DNA from: Hirsutella rhossiliensis
Lineage: Eukaryota; Ascomycota; Sordariomycetes; Hypocreales; Ophiocordycipitaceae
Assembly (NCBI RefSeq): GCF_020360975.1
Contig: NW_025408683.1
Span: forward strand, 558,001 to 622,000
Direction: 5' to 3'
Length of the DNA stretch: 64,000 bases
Below the pieces are notes generated by a model. The model saw only the letters and a list, made by a program, of their open reading frames with translations. It searched no databases and had not been told where the DNA came from. Below, in pieces: positions 11,045 through 21,871 of the stretch. Every line of letters begins with the position of its first letter. Position 1 is the first letter of the stretch. A program made the position numbers and the translations under genes.

Positions 11045-11520
11045 GCTTCTTATTTTCCTTCTTAAAAAGGATTAATAAGGTAGACTAAGATAACTACCGC
11101 TATAGCTAAGGAAGGTATACGGCTAGGCACCTTATCCTAAGGTGCCCGAACTATAGGAGGGAAAGAGAGGTCCTTTATTAGACCTCTACGAGATAGAAAG
11201 AAGCTCTTAGCCTACCTTTTCTCTATAGCTCTAAGGAAAGAAGGGAAGCCCTTTTAACCTTCTTAGCTAAAATAAAGATAGGAACGGCTAAGTAGCTCGA
11301 GAAGGAGTAACCTAAGGGCCCTAGGGCCCTTAAGGGGGAAAAACTCCGCGCGGGAGGAACTAGACTAACCTTTCCTTTATCTTTGCCTTTATTGCTACCC
11401 TTTCCCTAATTAGTTATAACCCCCCGGGCTCTATAGCTAGCTAGGACTGCTAATAGGGGCCTAGGCCCCTATTAGCCTCGCCATAGCTCTAGAGGCTATA
11501 TGCGAGTAATAATATAAAAA
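11045..11520. other. RIP-mutated stretch with palindromes, no gene seen
   Basis: RIP-type composition without a recognisable reading frame, perhaps the tail of the LINE at 7728. It holds a hairpin (two 9-base arms around a 3-base loop, 11126-11146), an 18-bp palindrome AAGGGCCCTAGGGCCCTT near 11318 and a 28-bp perfect palindrome at 11449-11476 centred on GGGGCCTAGGCCCC. CA/TG dinucleotides return gradually from about 11390 and are normal from 11525. Confidence 0.5.
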
Positions 11521-11521
11521 A

Positions 11522-11779
11522 AAGCATGGCCAGCAGTAGCTTGTCTTTCTATAGCACCTCCTTAATCTTAATATCGTCACCGGTCCGAGGATAGCCACGA
11601 ACCTAGGTCCGCTTAGCCGTGCTATTGGGGTATAGCAACGTGGAATCTATGCATATTGCATTGAGATAACTCGGCATAGGTACCGACTTTTTCCTGGATG
11701 GCGGCACCTCGACTACCTCGTCGTCCGAGGGAGACCTGGCCCGTTTTCTGGCCATTCTCGCTAGCCGTTCATCCTCCAT
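11522..11779 (-). pseudogene. 5' fragment of a Tdp1-like (tyrosyl-DNA phosphodiesterase-type) gene
   Basis: An ATG at 11779-11777 (minus strand) opens a frame beginning MEDERLARMARKRARS, with an acidic DDEVVEVP stretch and a YLNAICID block, ending in an in-frame TAG after STAKRT. The frame continues in sense as VRGYPRTGDDIKIKEVL, stop, KDKLLLAML before RIPped DNA. Both stops fit RIP: one from TGG (expected Trp in KRTW), one from CAG (expected Gln in VLQKD). The TGDDIKIxEVLQKD...L.LAxL pattern is one I recall from fungal proteins annotated as tyrosyl-DNA phosphodiesterase or UIM proteins; the catalytic HKD motifs would be downstream and are absent. It is divergent from the intact gene at 12274. 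The fragment is broken and truncated, so no function is expected. The family call is from memory. Confidence 0.5.
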
Positions 11780-12273
11780 TTTCCTTCGATTGAGGGAGAG
11801 CAGACTAAAGGCTGTTTCCGATTACTGCGGGTCTTAGTGCGCTGGCGGAATCGATGGGCGGATTGCTGCGACGCAAACGCGTGTGTGACGAGATTGGAGC
11901 CTGTTTTCTCTTATATTGTGTACATATGTTGTGTGGTATCTGCCTACCTATGTACCTCGTATTTGAGCCTATCGAGAGTCAAGCTTTTACGTCCGACTCT
12001 TGCCTGCCCGCAGAAAGCCATAGAACCCAACGCAGGCTGCCGGTGCCCAGTAGGGGCATTGTTGGCGTGGACTGTACGCCTTCGCCAAGATTTAGAGTTC
12101 AGGGCTGTGATTCATGACCTCGGTGAGTCACTTCCGCTTTTCACCTCGCCTTCCGTTCAAATGATCTCCTCGTTCGCACTTCTCGTCCGCACATCTCTCG
12201 TCCTCATTTCTCACCCTCGGCGAGTACACTCACACTCTGAGCCTTTTGACTGCATTCTGCTACCGTCGACAAA
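11780..12273. promoter_or_regulatory. Intergenic region between divergent genes
   Basis: Normal-composition DNA between the broken minus-strand gene and the plus-strand gene. The last ~130 bases before the ATG are CT-rich (for example CTCATTTCTCACCCTC near 12203), as is common in fungal 5' leaders. No clear TATA box at a useful distance is seen. A frame at 11837-12568 overlapping the gene is a shadow: it has no family features and runs into the true gene in another frame. Confidence 0.45.
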
Positions 12274-13515
12274 ATGGGCTCTCTCGTTCTGTCTCCTGCT
12301 ACCGCAGCGCTTCTCCCGCATTTACCTCCCGCCAGCCGAGGCCCAGGTTTTCGATCGTTGTCAGTCATGTCCTACTCCAGCTCGAGTAGCGATTCCGACG
12401 AGTCGATCGAGATCCCCGAAGACCTTAACTCGACCCAGTTCCTTCTCTTCGCCGGCTTTTCGGAGGACACAGCCAACGTCATCTGGCAGTCGTGGAACTC
12501 ACACGGCATCGAGCGCTTCTGGGTTGTCGACGATGCAAAACACTACGTACGGGAGAAAGGGAGAATGAGAGATGCGGTCGGCGCTTCCGACGATTGGCAT
12601 GGCTCCCTGCGTGAAATGGGAATGTCGGATGACTTTTGTCGACGCGTCTTAGATCCGGCTTTTGACTCGGTTCGGTTGACCGAGTGTGCCTGTTTCTGGG
12701 CGCTGGATACCATCGACGAGGCTTTCGCCTACCTCTCGTCTTTAGATCATCGGATTCAACAAAAGCGACGCATGCAAGAAATTTCTCGCATGGGATCCCC
12801 TGACGAAAGCGTCTTGCCTCGACCAGGTATACGCTCGCAAGGGCTTCAACCGGGCGGGGCCGCGCCTATTCCAACGCTTGCCCTCGTCGCAACGCCCCCT
12901 CCCGAGCAAGTCGAGGGCCGCACCATGTTCTACAAGGGGGGCAGCCAGATACGCCTCGAGTCCTGCGTTGCCGACGATGGCACCATTAATATGTTTGCTC
13001 GTCGGTCATCGGCCCCTACCGACTTCCACCTTACGAATGGTCACTACGTTTACTTGACTAAACAACGCGAGATTGCGCACACGTATGCTCGGTTCGTCGA
13101 AGCACGGGTTCCATCTTCTAAGGCGGCCATCCTTCAAATCGCCATTCCCCGTGATCTAGTCGACGATCCACTCGAAATTTTCGGCGATGACTGGCGCGAG
13201 CTGATCTGGCACTCCCGCAAGGGGGGACGGCGACTTCCTGCAAACCTACAGCAGTACGTCGAAGCCTCCATCTTGGTAGGCCCAGTGTGCAGCGATGGCA
13301 TGCATTTGGTTTCTCGAATGTCAGACAAAGCCGAGCTATCGATGATGAAGCTTTCAAATGGGAGCAAGGGATCCCAGTGGGCCATCCAGAGCGTTGCCCG
13401 GTTGGAGCAGATTGACGATGCGTGCTCGGGTTTTCTTTGGGTGACGCCAGTGGTGGATCATACTACGGGGCAAGGCCAAGGCCGTCGGGTTTCAGCCCGG
13501 AATACCTGGATGTGA
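12274..13515 (+). CDS. Fungal hypothetical protein with ADP-ribosyltransferase-like C-terminal region (413 aa)
   Basis: An intact, intronless 413-codon gene with balanced codon use, the only one in the window. The chosen ATG sits in a good fungal context (GTCGACAAAATGG); Met32 at 12367 is an alternative. Residues 33-50 are a Ser/Asp/Glu-rich segment. Residues 53-165 form a small helical module (FLLFAGFSEDTANVIWQSW). A Pro-rich linker (about 166-212) follows. Residues 216-390 resemble uncharacterised fungal proteins with an ART-like (DUF3990-type) fold: MFYKGG at 218-223, GHYVYLTK at 256-263, IAHTYA at 267-272, WRELIWHSRKG at 307-317 and ILVGPVC at 333-339. The FYKGG and YxYLTK...AxxYA pair is where ART folds bind NAD, but catalytic residues cannot be assigned by eye. 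No signal peptide or membrane segment is evident. It lies in a small unmutated island between RIPped transposons. The stop overlaps a GTGAGT, so a spliced 3' exon is possible. Function unknown. Confidence 0.8.
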   Translation: MGSLVLSPATAALLPHLPPASRGPGFRSLSVMSYSSSSSDSDESIEIPEDLNSTQFLLFAGFSEDTANVIWQSWNSHGIERFWVVDDAKHYVREKGRMRDAVGASDDWHGSLREMGMSDDFCRRVLDPAFDSVRLTECACFWALDTIDEAFAYLSSLDHRIQQKRRMQEISRMGSPDESVLPRPGIRSQGLQPGGAAPIPTLALVATPPPEQVEGRTMFYKGGSQIRLESCVADDGTINMFARRSSAPTDFHLTNGHYVYLTKQREIAHTYARFVEARVPSSKAAILQIAIPRDLVDDPLEIFGDDWRELIWHSRKGGRRLPANLQQYVEASILVGPVCSDGMHLVSRMSDKAELSMMKLSNGSKGSQWAIQSVARLEQIDDACSGFLWVTPVVDHTTGQGQGRRVSARNTWM

Positions 13516-13734
13516 GTTCTGGCCATGGTGGTTGGGGGGAATAGCTGGTGATACCGTTACCTGTATGTACTTGAAGCATGCTTGCCGTTATCGAGTGTCA
13601 ACGACCTTTGGCCAGACCATCTTGACGGCGGCCTCTCGCCTGGATCGACCTCTTGCGCTGTATCCTCTAAAAAAGTCTTTGCTTAAGATATCGCAAGAAC
13701 AGACGTCTCTAACTTTATGATGGAGGGTGGGGCG
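13516..13734. other. 3' flank of the gene; left inversion breakpoint at its end
   Basis: Normal-composition DNA with no gene I would support; the 62-codon frame at 13532-13720 has no coding features. The last TG dinucleotides are at about 13713-13728, and RIPped Gypsy sequence begins within a few bases of 13735. That composition switch is the left breakpoint of the proposed inversion. Confidence 0.55.
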
Positions 13735-15699
13735 GTAGTAGCGGCGCTATAAGTAGGTAAAGGAAGGGTTAGCGTAATAGCGTGCGTTAGCGGAGTAAAG
13801 GGGCATATTAAACGACCTAAGGAGGAGGTAAATAAGGGTAATAACTAACTAAAACTAGACCTAAACTTAGGCCGAAATATACCCTAAGAATAAGCTAACC
13901 TTATACTAGTATTCGATAATTAAGAGCTATAGAAGAAATAGATAAAAGTATTAAGGAAAGATAAGGAATACTAAGCGGTATTTTAAGTAGTATATAAAAG
14001 GGGGAGATCGCTAGTATTAAAATAGTAACTAAAGGTATAGCTAAGTAAATATATAATTAACGTTAAGAGATAGTTATACTTTTAAGAAAGGCTATAGGTA
14101 CTAAGGAAACTAAAGCACGATAAAGAAGAAGGGGCTAAAGAATAAGATATACTTTAGGTATAGATAGCCTAATAGATATATAACTTAACGGTAGTAGGAT
14201 ACTTAAGGAGAGAGGGGACCTTAGTAATACTAGCCTAAGAATTCTTTTAGCTTAGCTAGTCGGCGATAGTAAGGCGGCTTATCGCGAACTATAGACTATA
14301 TAAGAGGGGGTATATATAAAGGTAACTTTAAAAGGGACTTTTAAAGCCCTTACTACCGCCGTCCTAACTATTTATATACCTATTAATAGACTTTATAGTT
14401 AAACTACCGCTAACTAAGATAGAAGGTATAAAGTACCTTTAAGTAATTATAGACTAGCTAATAAAGGCGGTAACGCTTAAAGCGATACTAATAATAGGGG
14501 TAGTAGTATACGCGATAAGGTTCTTTTAAGCTTACTTCTACTTTTATAAGATACTAAGGTTAATCGTATTAAATAAAAGGATAAACTAAATAAGAAGCTT
14601 TTAAAAGGAGTTTTATAAATAAATAAGAGTATAGAGGAAGTTAAGTTTAGTATACTACTTATAAATAAATAAGTTAACTAAGCGCGTAAACTAAGAAGTA
14701 TAAGTATACTTTTAAGCGTATATTTACTATAGCTAAGATAACTAAAGAGTATAGCTACTATATATATAAGCTATATTAAATAACCGCGTAGTATTAATAA
14801 TAGGTATAAGCTTATTCTTCGCGATATATAAATATAATATTAAGCTAGTTTAAATAGTAAGGGAAGAGGAGCCGCTAGCGCTAGAAGTAAGGGGGGCTAA
14901 GGAGCTCGCTTAAAGGATAAAAGAGGTAACCGACTTCTTATAAACTACTATTATCGCGGTATAGGTAAAATAAAAGGAGATAGTAAACTAAAAGAGAGCC
15001 TTAGTAAAGAGGTTTAAAGTAAGCAATAAGGTATAAGTAGATATAGCTAAATATATAACTAACTAGCTATATAAGAAGCTTAACTAGCTATATTAAAAGT
15101 ATACTATAATAAAGGTAATAAGCCTATATATAATAGAGCTTAATATACTAAGGAGGGTATATAAGAAGCTTTATATAGAATTTCTCTACTAAATAGTAAA
15201 GAACCTATTACTTAAATAAGTAGTTAACGACTACTAACTACTATTAGTAATTAAGGAGGATAATAAGCCTAAGTATATCGTCGAAGAGATCTAGTAAGCG
15301 CGGTAAAAGTAAAGGGGGAAGGGTAGATAGTAATAGGTACTTATAAAATAGTAAGGGTATATAAACCTATTATAGTACCCGCTAAACGACTTCTAGGAGA
15401 CGGAAGCCTTAGAGGGATATAAGAGATAGTAGGGAAACGTAAGGGAGAACGACGGAGGAGGGGTAAGAGAAAGAGATAAAGAAGAGAGCGGAAGATAAAG
15501 AAGGGGAAATAAAGGATAAAAGGAAGAGAAAGAAAAGAAGGTAAGAGATAAGGGACGCTTATTAAAGAATAAGGAAAAGATAAAAAAGAACTATAGTATT
15601 AAAGGGAAATAATAAAGAACGAATAAAGGATAGATATAAAACGGATAGTAATAAAAGATAGATAAGGATAGGAATAAGAGTAAGATATAATAAGATAAG

Positions 15700-16420
15700 A
15701 TATAAATATAGTAGGATATACTAAGGATATTAACTTAATTTTAACTAACTATAGACGCTTTTTAACTACCGCTTAATTACTTTAAGATATTAAGGTATAT
15801 CTAGGCCTAGTATATAGATATAGTAGCGCGGGTAAGCTTAGTATACTAAAACGATAGTTAGAGATAAATAGTAAGATAAGGTTAAAGGAGGAATAGAGTA
15901 TATATATAAAGGTCGCTTTAATAGTTATTAAACGTCCTTTAAAATATATAGTCCTAAAAGGCGTTAATAGTAGTAATCGTATTATTAATATATTATTATT
16001 ATATTAGCGTCTTATTAAATAAAGTTAAAAGAAAGTAATAGATAAGAAGGTAGCGTAATTTAGCGTAAGTATAAGTAAAGTAGTTATAAGTATATAGTAA
16101 CGCTTAATTTTAATAGGTACTATACTATATCTTAATACTTAGCGACGTTATTTAGCCTATATAAGTAAGATAGGGTAGCCGCTATATAGTAGTACTATAG
16201 GTCGCGCTATACTTACTAAGAGATATAGGTAGACGCGTTAACTAGCGTAAAGGTAGTAGAGTATAGTCGCTTAGCGTACTAAGAGGCGGGGTACCGCTAC
16301 GCGGAGTAAAGAAGCCGGCGGGCGTATAAGGGCCTATAATAGTTATAATATAGCGCGGCGCGGCGATAGAAGTTAGGTAAAGTAAGGGCACGCGCGTAGA
16401 GGGAGTAAAGCTTAAAAGAG
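15700..16420 (+). pseudogene. Coding-like region downstream of pol in Gypsy family 2
   Basis: One plus-strand frame reads through only RIP-type stops, with segments such as YSSAGKLSILKRQLE and LIVIKRPLKYIVLKGV. It lies between the chromodomain and the 3' LTR, the same place as the extra coding-like region of Gypsy family 1, but the two sequences are not obviously alike. I do not recognise it. It may be an extra ORF or a long 3' extension of pol. Confidence 0.35.
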
Positions 16421-16690
16421 GAAAAAGAAAGGAAGAGGGAGAAGGGATAAAAGAGGGGTATTTATACGTAGTAGGGTACGCGTATAGTTAGTAAGGTATA
16501 AGGGTATATATATAGAGGAGGGAAGGTTAAGGCGGAACGGGCGTATAAAAAGGCAGTATATAAAGGGATAGGGCGAGCGTAAAGTAGAAAGAAGCGACTA
16601 CGTACGCTAAGAAAAAGGGAATAGTAATAATAGAAAGGTAGTAAGAGAGGAATAAGAGCGCTATTAATAAGAAAGGGAGAGTAAGGGTAG

Positions 16691-16947
16691 TATTATAGGC
16701 TATACTTATAAAAGGCTAAGGTTATACTATAGCTACTATACTAAAGTCGGGCTAAAGTAAACCTATATATAAGTAGAGCTTAACCTAAACTTAGGCTAAA
16801 TAGTACTTAAATATAGGTTAAGCTAAGGACTAAGGAAGATAGATAACTATCGCGACTAAGATAGAGTTTTCCTCCTTTCTCCTTAGCTTTAAATAAATAA
16901 TTATTTAGCCTTATACTACTATACTAAGTATATACTAGCCCTTAATA
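16691..16947 (+). repeat. 3' LTR of Gypsy family 2 (257 bp)
   Basis: Starts TATTATAGGC and ends CCCTTAATA (TG...CA before RIP). It matches the inverted copy at 47724-47980 over its whole length. It contains a TAAATAAATAATTATTTA tract near 16891-16908. Confidence 0.85.
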
Positions 16948-18865
16948 CTAAGGAAGAGATACTATTATTATATTACTTACTATAAAGCTATTTATAGGTA
17001 TAAGATTTCCTTATTTTTAATTATTTAAATAAGGGTATTATAAAGGTATAAGAGGTTAGCTATACTTATAAGTAAATATAACTTTATATCTTTATAAGTA
17101 GTCTTAACTAAGCTATTAACTTATTAACTAAAGTTATAATAATAGTAAATATAGTACTAAGCCTACTACTCTTATAAGGGTATATATTTATTTAAGATAT
17201 AGGTTATAATATAGCCTTAGTATTATCTAAAGACTTTATTAAGCCGCTACTATAACTTAAAGAAATCCGCCTTTATAAGTATAAAGATAACGCGCCGCTA
17301 AGTAAGTAATATACCCTTATAATTATAGTTAAGATCCCTATTAAGGTTAAGCTTTAATTTAATACTATTATCTACCCTATTAGCTATAGCCTCTTAGGTA
17401 AGGATTACCTTAGCCTTTAAAGGTATCTTAAAATCTAAAGGATTTTTATTACTATTAGGATTTATAGTATCTTTCTAGTAAAACTAAATTTATACTTAAA
17501 TATTACTATTAGTATAAAAGATATATAGCTATTACTATATATAAGGGAAGATACTTAAAAGAGCTTTTTTTAATATAGCTTCTTTATTAGTAACTATAAT
17601 ACTAAGCTCTTTTACCTTAACCTTAATATAAAGATCGTTAAGGGATTCTAAGAGCTATTAATAGCCCTCTTTTATTTTTATATTAATAAGTTTAAAAGCA
17701 AAGTTAGTAATAGATTTTTAATTAATAATACTAATAACCTAGAAAAGGAAGAGTTTAAAGCGGTTAGTCTTATATATATTATTAAGACTAAGAACCTCTA
17801 GAAACCGCTTCTATATCTTAATATACTAAGGGTAGGTCTATAATACGCTTTAAACCTTATTTTTATTAAATAGGTTAAATTAGATATAATAAGGAAGGCC
17901 CTTACGCTATAAATACTTAATAAACGTTTTAGGTAGCTATCTTACTATCTAGAGCTTTTAAACGAAGCTTTTAATAATCGTTTTAAACGTCTTATAATTA
18001 AAAGTTAGTAGCGGTAGGCTCTATATCTTATAGGATACTAGAAAGCTCTTAGGCTAAGAGGGCTTTATACTTAGATAGGTATCTCTTAAGGGCTTACTAG
18101 GTTTTAGTCCGACGGCGATAAATATTATATACTAATAGATTAAGGGATAGCCTATAATTATAAGAAGGCTTAGTAACTTAAAATCTTTACTTTTATAGAC
18201 CTTTATTAAAGGAAGCTATAATATTAAGGTAAAAGGGATAGTTTAGCTTTTAAGTAAAAGTCTAGTATAGCCTTATACTTAAGGAAGCTTACTATAGGCT
18301 ACGATTATATATAAAATAAACTCGCGATATAAGGGAGGCCCTATTAATATCTCGCTTATATAAGTTTAACCGTTTAATAATAGCGGTACTATTATCGCGA
18401 AGAAACCCTTAGATAAAGCTATATACTATATTATAGGAATTAAAGCCTAGCGATAGTAGTAAGTAATTAATTATACTATCTTAAGCGTTAAGGATAGTAG
18501 CGTTAGCGACTATAGCGTTAGCGGCGTTAGCGGCGTCGGCGATAAGGGCGTTATTAGTATTAAGAAGGTTAAAAAGAAGGTTTATTATAGTAATTAAGAT
18601 AGCTTTAAATTTATATATATAGATAAGTAGGTAGGTATAGGTAAGCGTAATATATATATATATAGACGAGGGTATTTAAAAGATATAGATACTTATTAAG
18701 CTAGGCGCGGTACTTTAAGTAGGGCGGGCTAGCGGGTATATATACCGAAAAATTAAATCTATTATATTAATAGTAAAAGGGCGTTATATAAATAGCTTTA
18801 CTCTTTTTAATTAATAGAGCTAGCCGACCGAATTTTAATTAGCTAGCCTTACTTAAAAGCAACCT
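16948..18865 (-). mobile_element. Mutator-like (MULE) DNA transposon, 5' part (RIP-degraded)
   Basis: Read on the minus strand this is a MULE transposase of the fungal Hop type. Near the N-terminus (about 18400-18100) is a FAR1-like DNA-binding block ending in NIYRRRTKT; further on are pieces that align with the complete MULE at 39105-41966. The right end carries a terminal inverted repeat (about 18779-18865, with GGGCGTTATATAAATAGCTT), whose partner is at 48849-48925. The low end stops at 16948 in the pentamer next to the Gypsy LTR. The rest of the transposase is at 47981-48925 on the plus strand, beyond the inversion. The long plus-strand Leu/Ile-rich frame here is the antisense of the transposase. 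Confidence 0.75.
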
Positions 18866-19291
18866 ATACTAGCGCCTAGCCTAGTAACTAGATATTACCT
18901 ACCCTACTAACTAATAGACTAATAAGCTAACGCGGTTATAGCTATATAGTAGCTACGTAGGAGCTATAAGGAATAAAGGCGCTTATAAGTTAGGCCTTTA
19001 AAAAGAAACTACTACCTATAACCTTAGGCCTAAGCTAGCTAGCCTAAGCTATAGCCGCTTAAGATAGAAGCGGCTATAGCTTAAGAGGGCCTACGCTAAA
19101 GAGTAAACGCGCGGGAGAAGCCTATAGTAGCTAGCGTAAGTTTCCTATATACTACTACTAAGACCTCGTTTAAGGTAAACCTATACTAAAAGAAAGGAGG
19201 GTTTTCCCTTAAGTACTTTAGTTTTTCCCTCTTATTTAATATTAAAGATTTAGATACCTTAAGCTAGGTTATTAGTATAATCTTAATAATA
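18866..19291. other. Unassigned RIPped sequence with a 16-bp inverted repeat
   Basis: No recognisable protein. A perfect hairpin with arms TAAGCTATAGCCGCTT at 19045-19060 and its complement at 19068-19083 has a 7-base loop. The stretch lies between the MULE end and the truncated end of the Copia element, so it may be the host sequence into which the MULE inserted, related to the unidentified DNA at 48926-52388. Confidence 0.35.
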
Positions 19292-21871
19292 ATAATATAT
19301 ACCTTCCTTATTAATAGCTATAGCTTAAAGAGCCGGCTTACTATAAATACTTTATAGGAACTATCTTTTATAGGCGTTAAATAGATATTAAAAAAATATT
19401 AAAATAAGAGAAAGGTTAGTTTTCTTTAGTAACTATATTAGGCCTTATACCTCCCTTTACTTTTTAAAGTAAGGATAAAAAGGTAGCTAAGTAATCCTTT
19501 AAAAGAGGTACCTTCCTCCCCTTTAAGGGTTAAGATAAAAAGACTAATAGAAAAGGCTACTTTTAGATCTTCTTTTTATATAAAAGGTATAAGGAGGTAA
19601 GCGTATTCTAGCTCTACCGCTTTCCTATAGTCTCCTTCTTTATCTAGATTATTTAATTTAATAGCTTCCTTTTCTTTAAAGTTAGCGTTATTCTTAACTA
19701 CTTTAATATTAGTTTCTTTTTTTATTTCTTTATTTAAGACCTCTTCTTAAGACTATTAAGAAGGGGGGGTTTAGATTATTTAAATTAGCTAATATTATAA
19801 GAGTAAAAGGGGCTATTAATCCCTCTTTCTATTAAAGAAGCTAGATTTATTAAAATTAGATCCTTAGTTAAAATTATCGCGAAGCATAGCCTAATTTCGT
19901 AGTTCTCAGAGATATCCCTTAGTAAGAGGGACTAAGGAAGCTAAAAACACCCGGTATAAAAGAAGGAAGAAGGAGCTAAAAAGAGGTATAGAAAGGAGGG
20001 TAGGGGTATAAGGGGAAGTAGAAGTAGCGATAGCTTCTTATAGAGGTAGCGAGAGATAAGACGGATATACCGGTAACGGCTAGAAAGGAAGGGAAAAACC
20101 GGTAAAAAGCTCGGTAGTTAAAAGGATATTAGTAGCTTCTTTAAATAGGATCTTCTTTATTAATTAAGATACTAGATGGGTATAAAGAGGGGCGGTAGAT
20201 AGAGGAAAGAAGGAGAATTAAAGCAATATAATAATTACTCCCTTACCTTTATTACTACCCCCGTAAGATTTAAATATCTCTGCCCTACCTATCCGACCCC
20301 TTACTTTTACTTTTACCTTTATATATTTTATATATACTTCTCGTATCTCTCTTTATAAGAAAAATAACCTTTTATAAAAAAGGAGTCTAAATCTAAAAGA
20401 TATTTATAGAATTATAACTAATAAGGTAACTAATAAAGGCTCTAAGATTAAGCTTTCTTTTCTTCTTCCTTTTTAGCTATATATCGGTAGTTATAGTTTA
20501 TACCTTATAGCTATAAGTATAAAAGTAAGCTAGTAAGGCCTTATTTTTTATAAAGAGCTTTAAAGGGGATTTTTAGTCTATTCCTTAAGTAGTCCCTTTA
20601 AGGGTCTAGTTTTATAAGTAATAAGTAGTGTTAACGACTTCCCTTTAAAAGTTATAAGGAAGCCTTATAGTAAGTCTTATTATATAGGCCCTTTTTATTA
20701 TACTACCCCTTAATCTTTCTACCTCTTTATTTTAAGCCTAGGTATTTAGTACTAATAAAAAGGGTAAAATACCCTTTTTTAAAGCTAATTTAAGATATCC
20801 TTTATAAATAGCTCTTTATTAAACTATATCTTCTTTACCTTATAGCTAAAGTAGGATTTTATTTAGTTAACGAAGTCCTAGAAGGTAAACTAATTATACT
20901 TACTTAAGTAGGTTTATAAGAAATAAAGGAAAACTATCCTTAAAAAAGTATATATAAAAAACATTCCCTTAATAAAGCTTTCTTAGTTCTTAGAGATATT
21001 AGTTTAGTTAACCTAAATTTCCTTATATAGCTAGTCCGGCTATAAAAGGGTTTATTTAGAAATTCGTCTCTTAGTCTTTCCTTAGCTATAGTATTTATAT
21101 TTAACGGTCTTTAAGCTTATTATTTATACGCCTTATTATTAGCCTAACTTATATAAAGCTAGGGGGCCTAGGTAACTAAGTTATATATACTAAAGATAGC
21201 TATCTCCTTAAGCTACTAAAAGAAGGTCCTTTAAACCTACCCTCCTTTAAGTAAGGAAAGCTAACTTCTTAAGTAGTTCCTTCCTAAGAATAGGTTAGAA
21301 TTTAAGAATAAATTAACCGGATTTCTCCTTAATAAGCTCTATCGTTTAATTCTTTTAGACTAGCCTTATAGGCTTAGACGTTATATCTTAGAAGATTCCT
21401 TCCTTTTAAAGAAAGTAAAAGGAAATTAAGCTTATTAAAAATTAAAGGTAAAAAGCTACCCTTTTTTATTAAATAATTTATATAAACCTATTAAGTAATT
21501 TTATCGTAAAATATACCCTTCTATACCCCTTTATCTATATAGTTAATTTCCTAGTAATAAGGTAACCCCTTTATACTTTTTTAAAAGACTAGAATTATAA
21601 GAGGGTATTATAAATATTAAGGGAAGTACTAAAGTTAAAGATAGCTAATTTTTATAAGGGATAATTAAAGGGCTTTAATAGTTAGTTTTAGCCTTATTAA
21701 TTTATAAGGAAGATAAAGGCTAGATTTACTATACTAATTACTTTTCCTTAAATTTATAGCTTAAATAAAGGTAGTAGTATTAATTACTATTTCTTAGGAA
21801 CTTAAATCTTATTTATCTTCTTTTATAATAAGGGGTCCTCCTTAAAAGACTATTATATTATTTCTTATAGC
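19292..21871 (-). mobile_element. Copia element A, integrase-to-RT part (truncated, RIPped)
   Basis: Minus-strand Ty1/Copia sequence that aligns with the complete Copia copy (about 31730-33860) in reverse. It covers the integrase and the integrase-RT linker. The alignment breaks at about 19292 before the reverse transcriptase, so the RT, RNase H and 3' LTR are missing. It is interrupted by a solo LTR at 19875-20360. The element resumes beyond the Gypsy insertion at 29559-29988 and beyond the second Copia at 36275-37640. Confidence 0.8.
19875..20360 (+). repeat. Solo Copia LTR (486 bp), TSD AAAAT
   Basis: Begins TATCGCGAAG and ends TTTATAAGA. AAAAT is present on both sides (19870-19874 and 20361-20365). 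Without it the host Copia sequence is continuous. It belongs to the family that forms the LTRs at 29989-30477, 35789-36274, 37165-37640 and 52389-52863. Confidence 0.9.

Larger units (their letters stand above)
13735..16947 (+). mobile_element. Gypsy/chromovirus family 2 element, 3' half (integrase, chromodomain, 3' LTR)
   Basis: Plus-strand RIPped chromovirus sequence. The integrase core lies at about 14340-14800 (MDFIVKLPLTK-like, then IIDRLTK-like blocks). The chromodomain is at about 15260-15420 (YIVEEI...VLMKWQGY-like, with Trp-derived stops). A Lys/Arg/Glu-rich tail follows, then a coding-like stretch (about 15700-16400) and a 257-bp LTR. Gag, protease and reverse transcriptase are absent: the sequence starts mid-pol at the edge of the gene island. 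The missing 5' half is at 44349-47980 in opposite orientation. The right flank CTAAG (16948-16952) is followed directly by MULE sequence. Confidence 0.88.

Noticed and set aside
11837..12568. 243-codon plus-strand ORF overlapping the main gene
   Set aside because: Runs into the 413-codon gene in another frame; low-complexity Cys/Ser/Pro composition and no recognisable motif.
13118..13385. Minus-strand ORFs inside the main gene
   Set aside because: Antisense shadows of a gene with GC-rich third positions.
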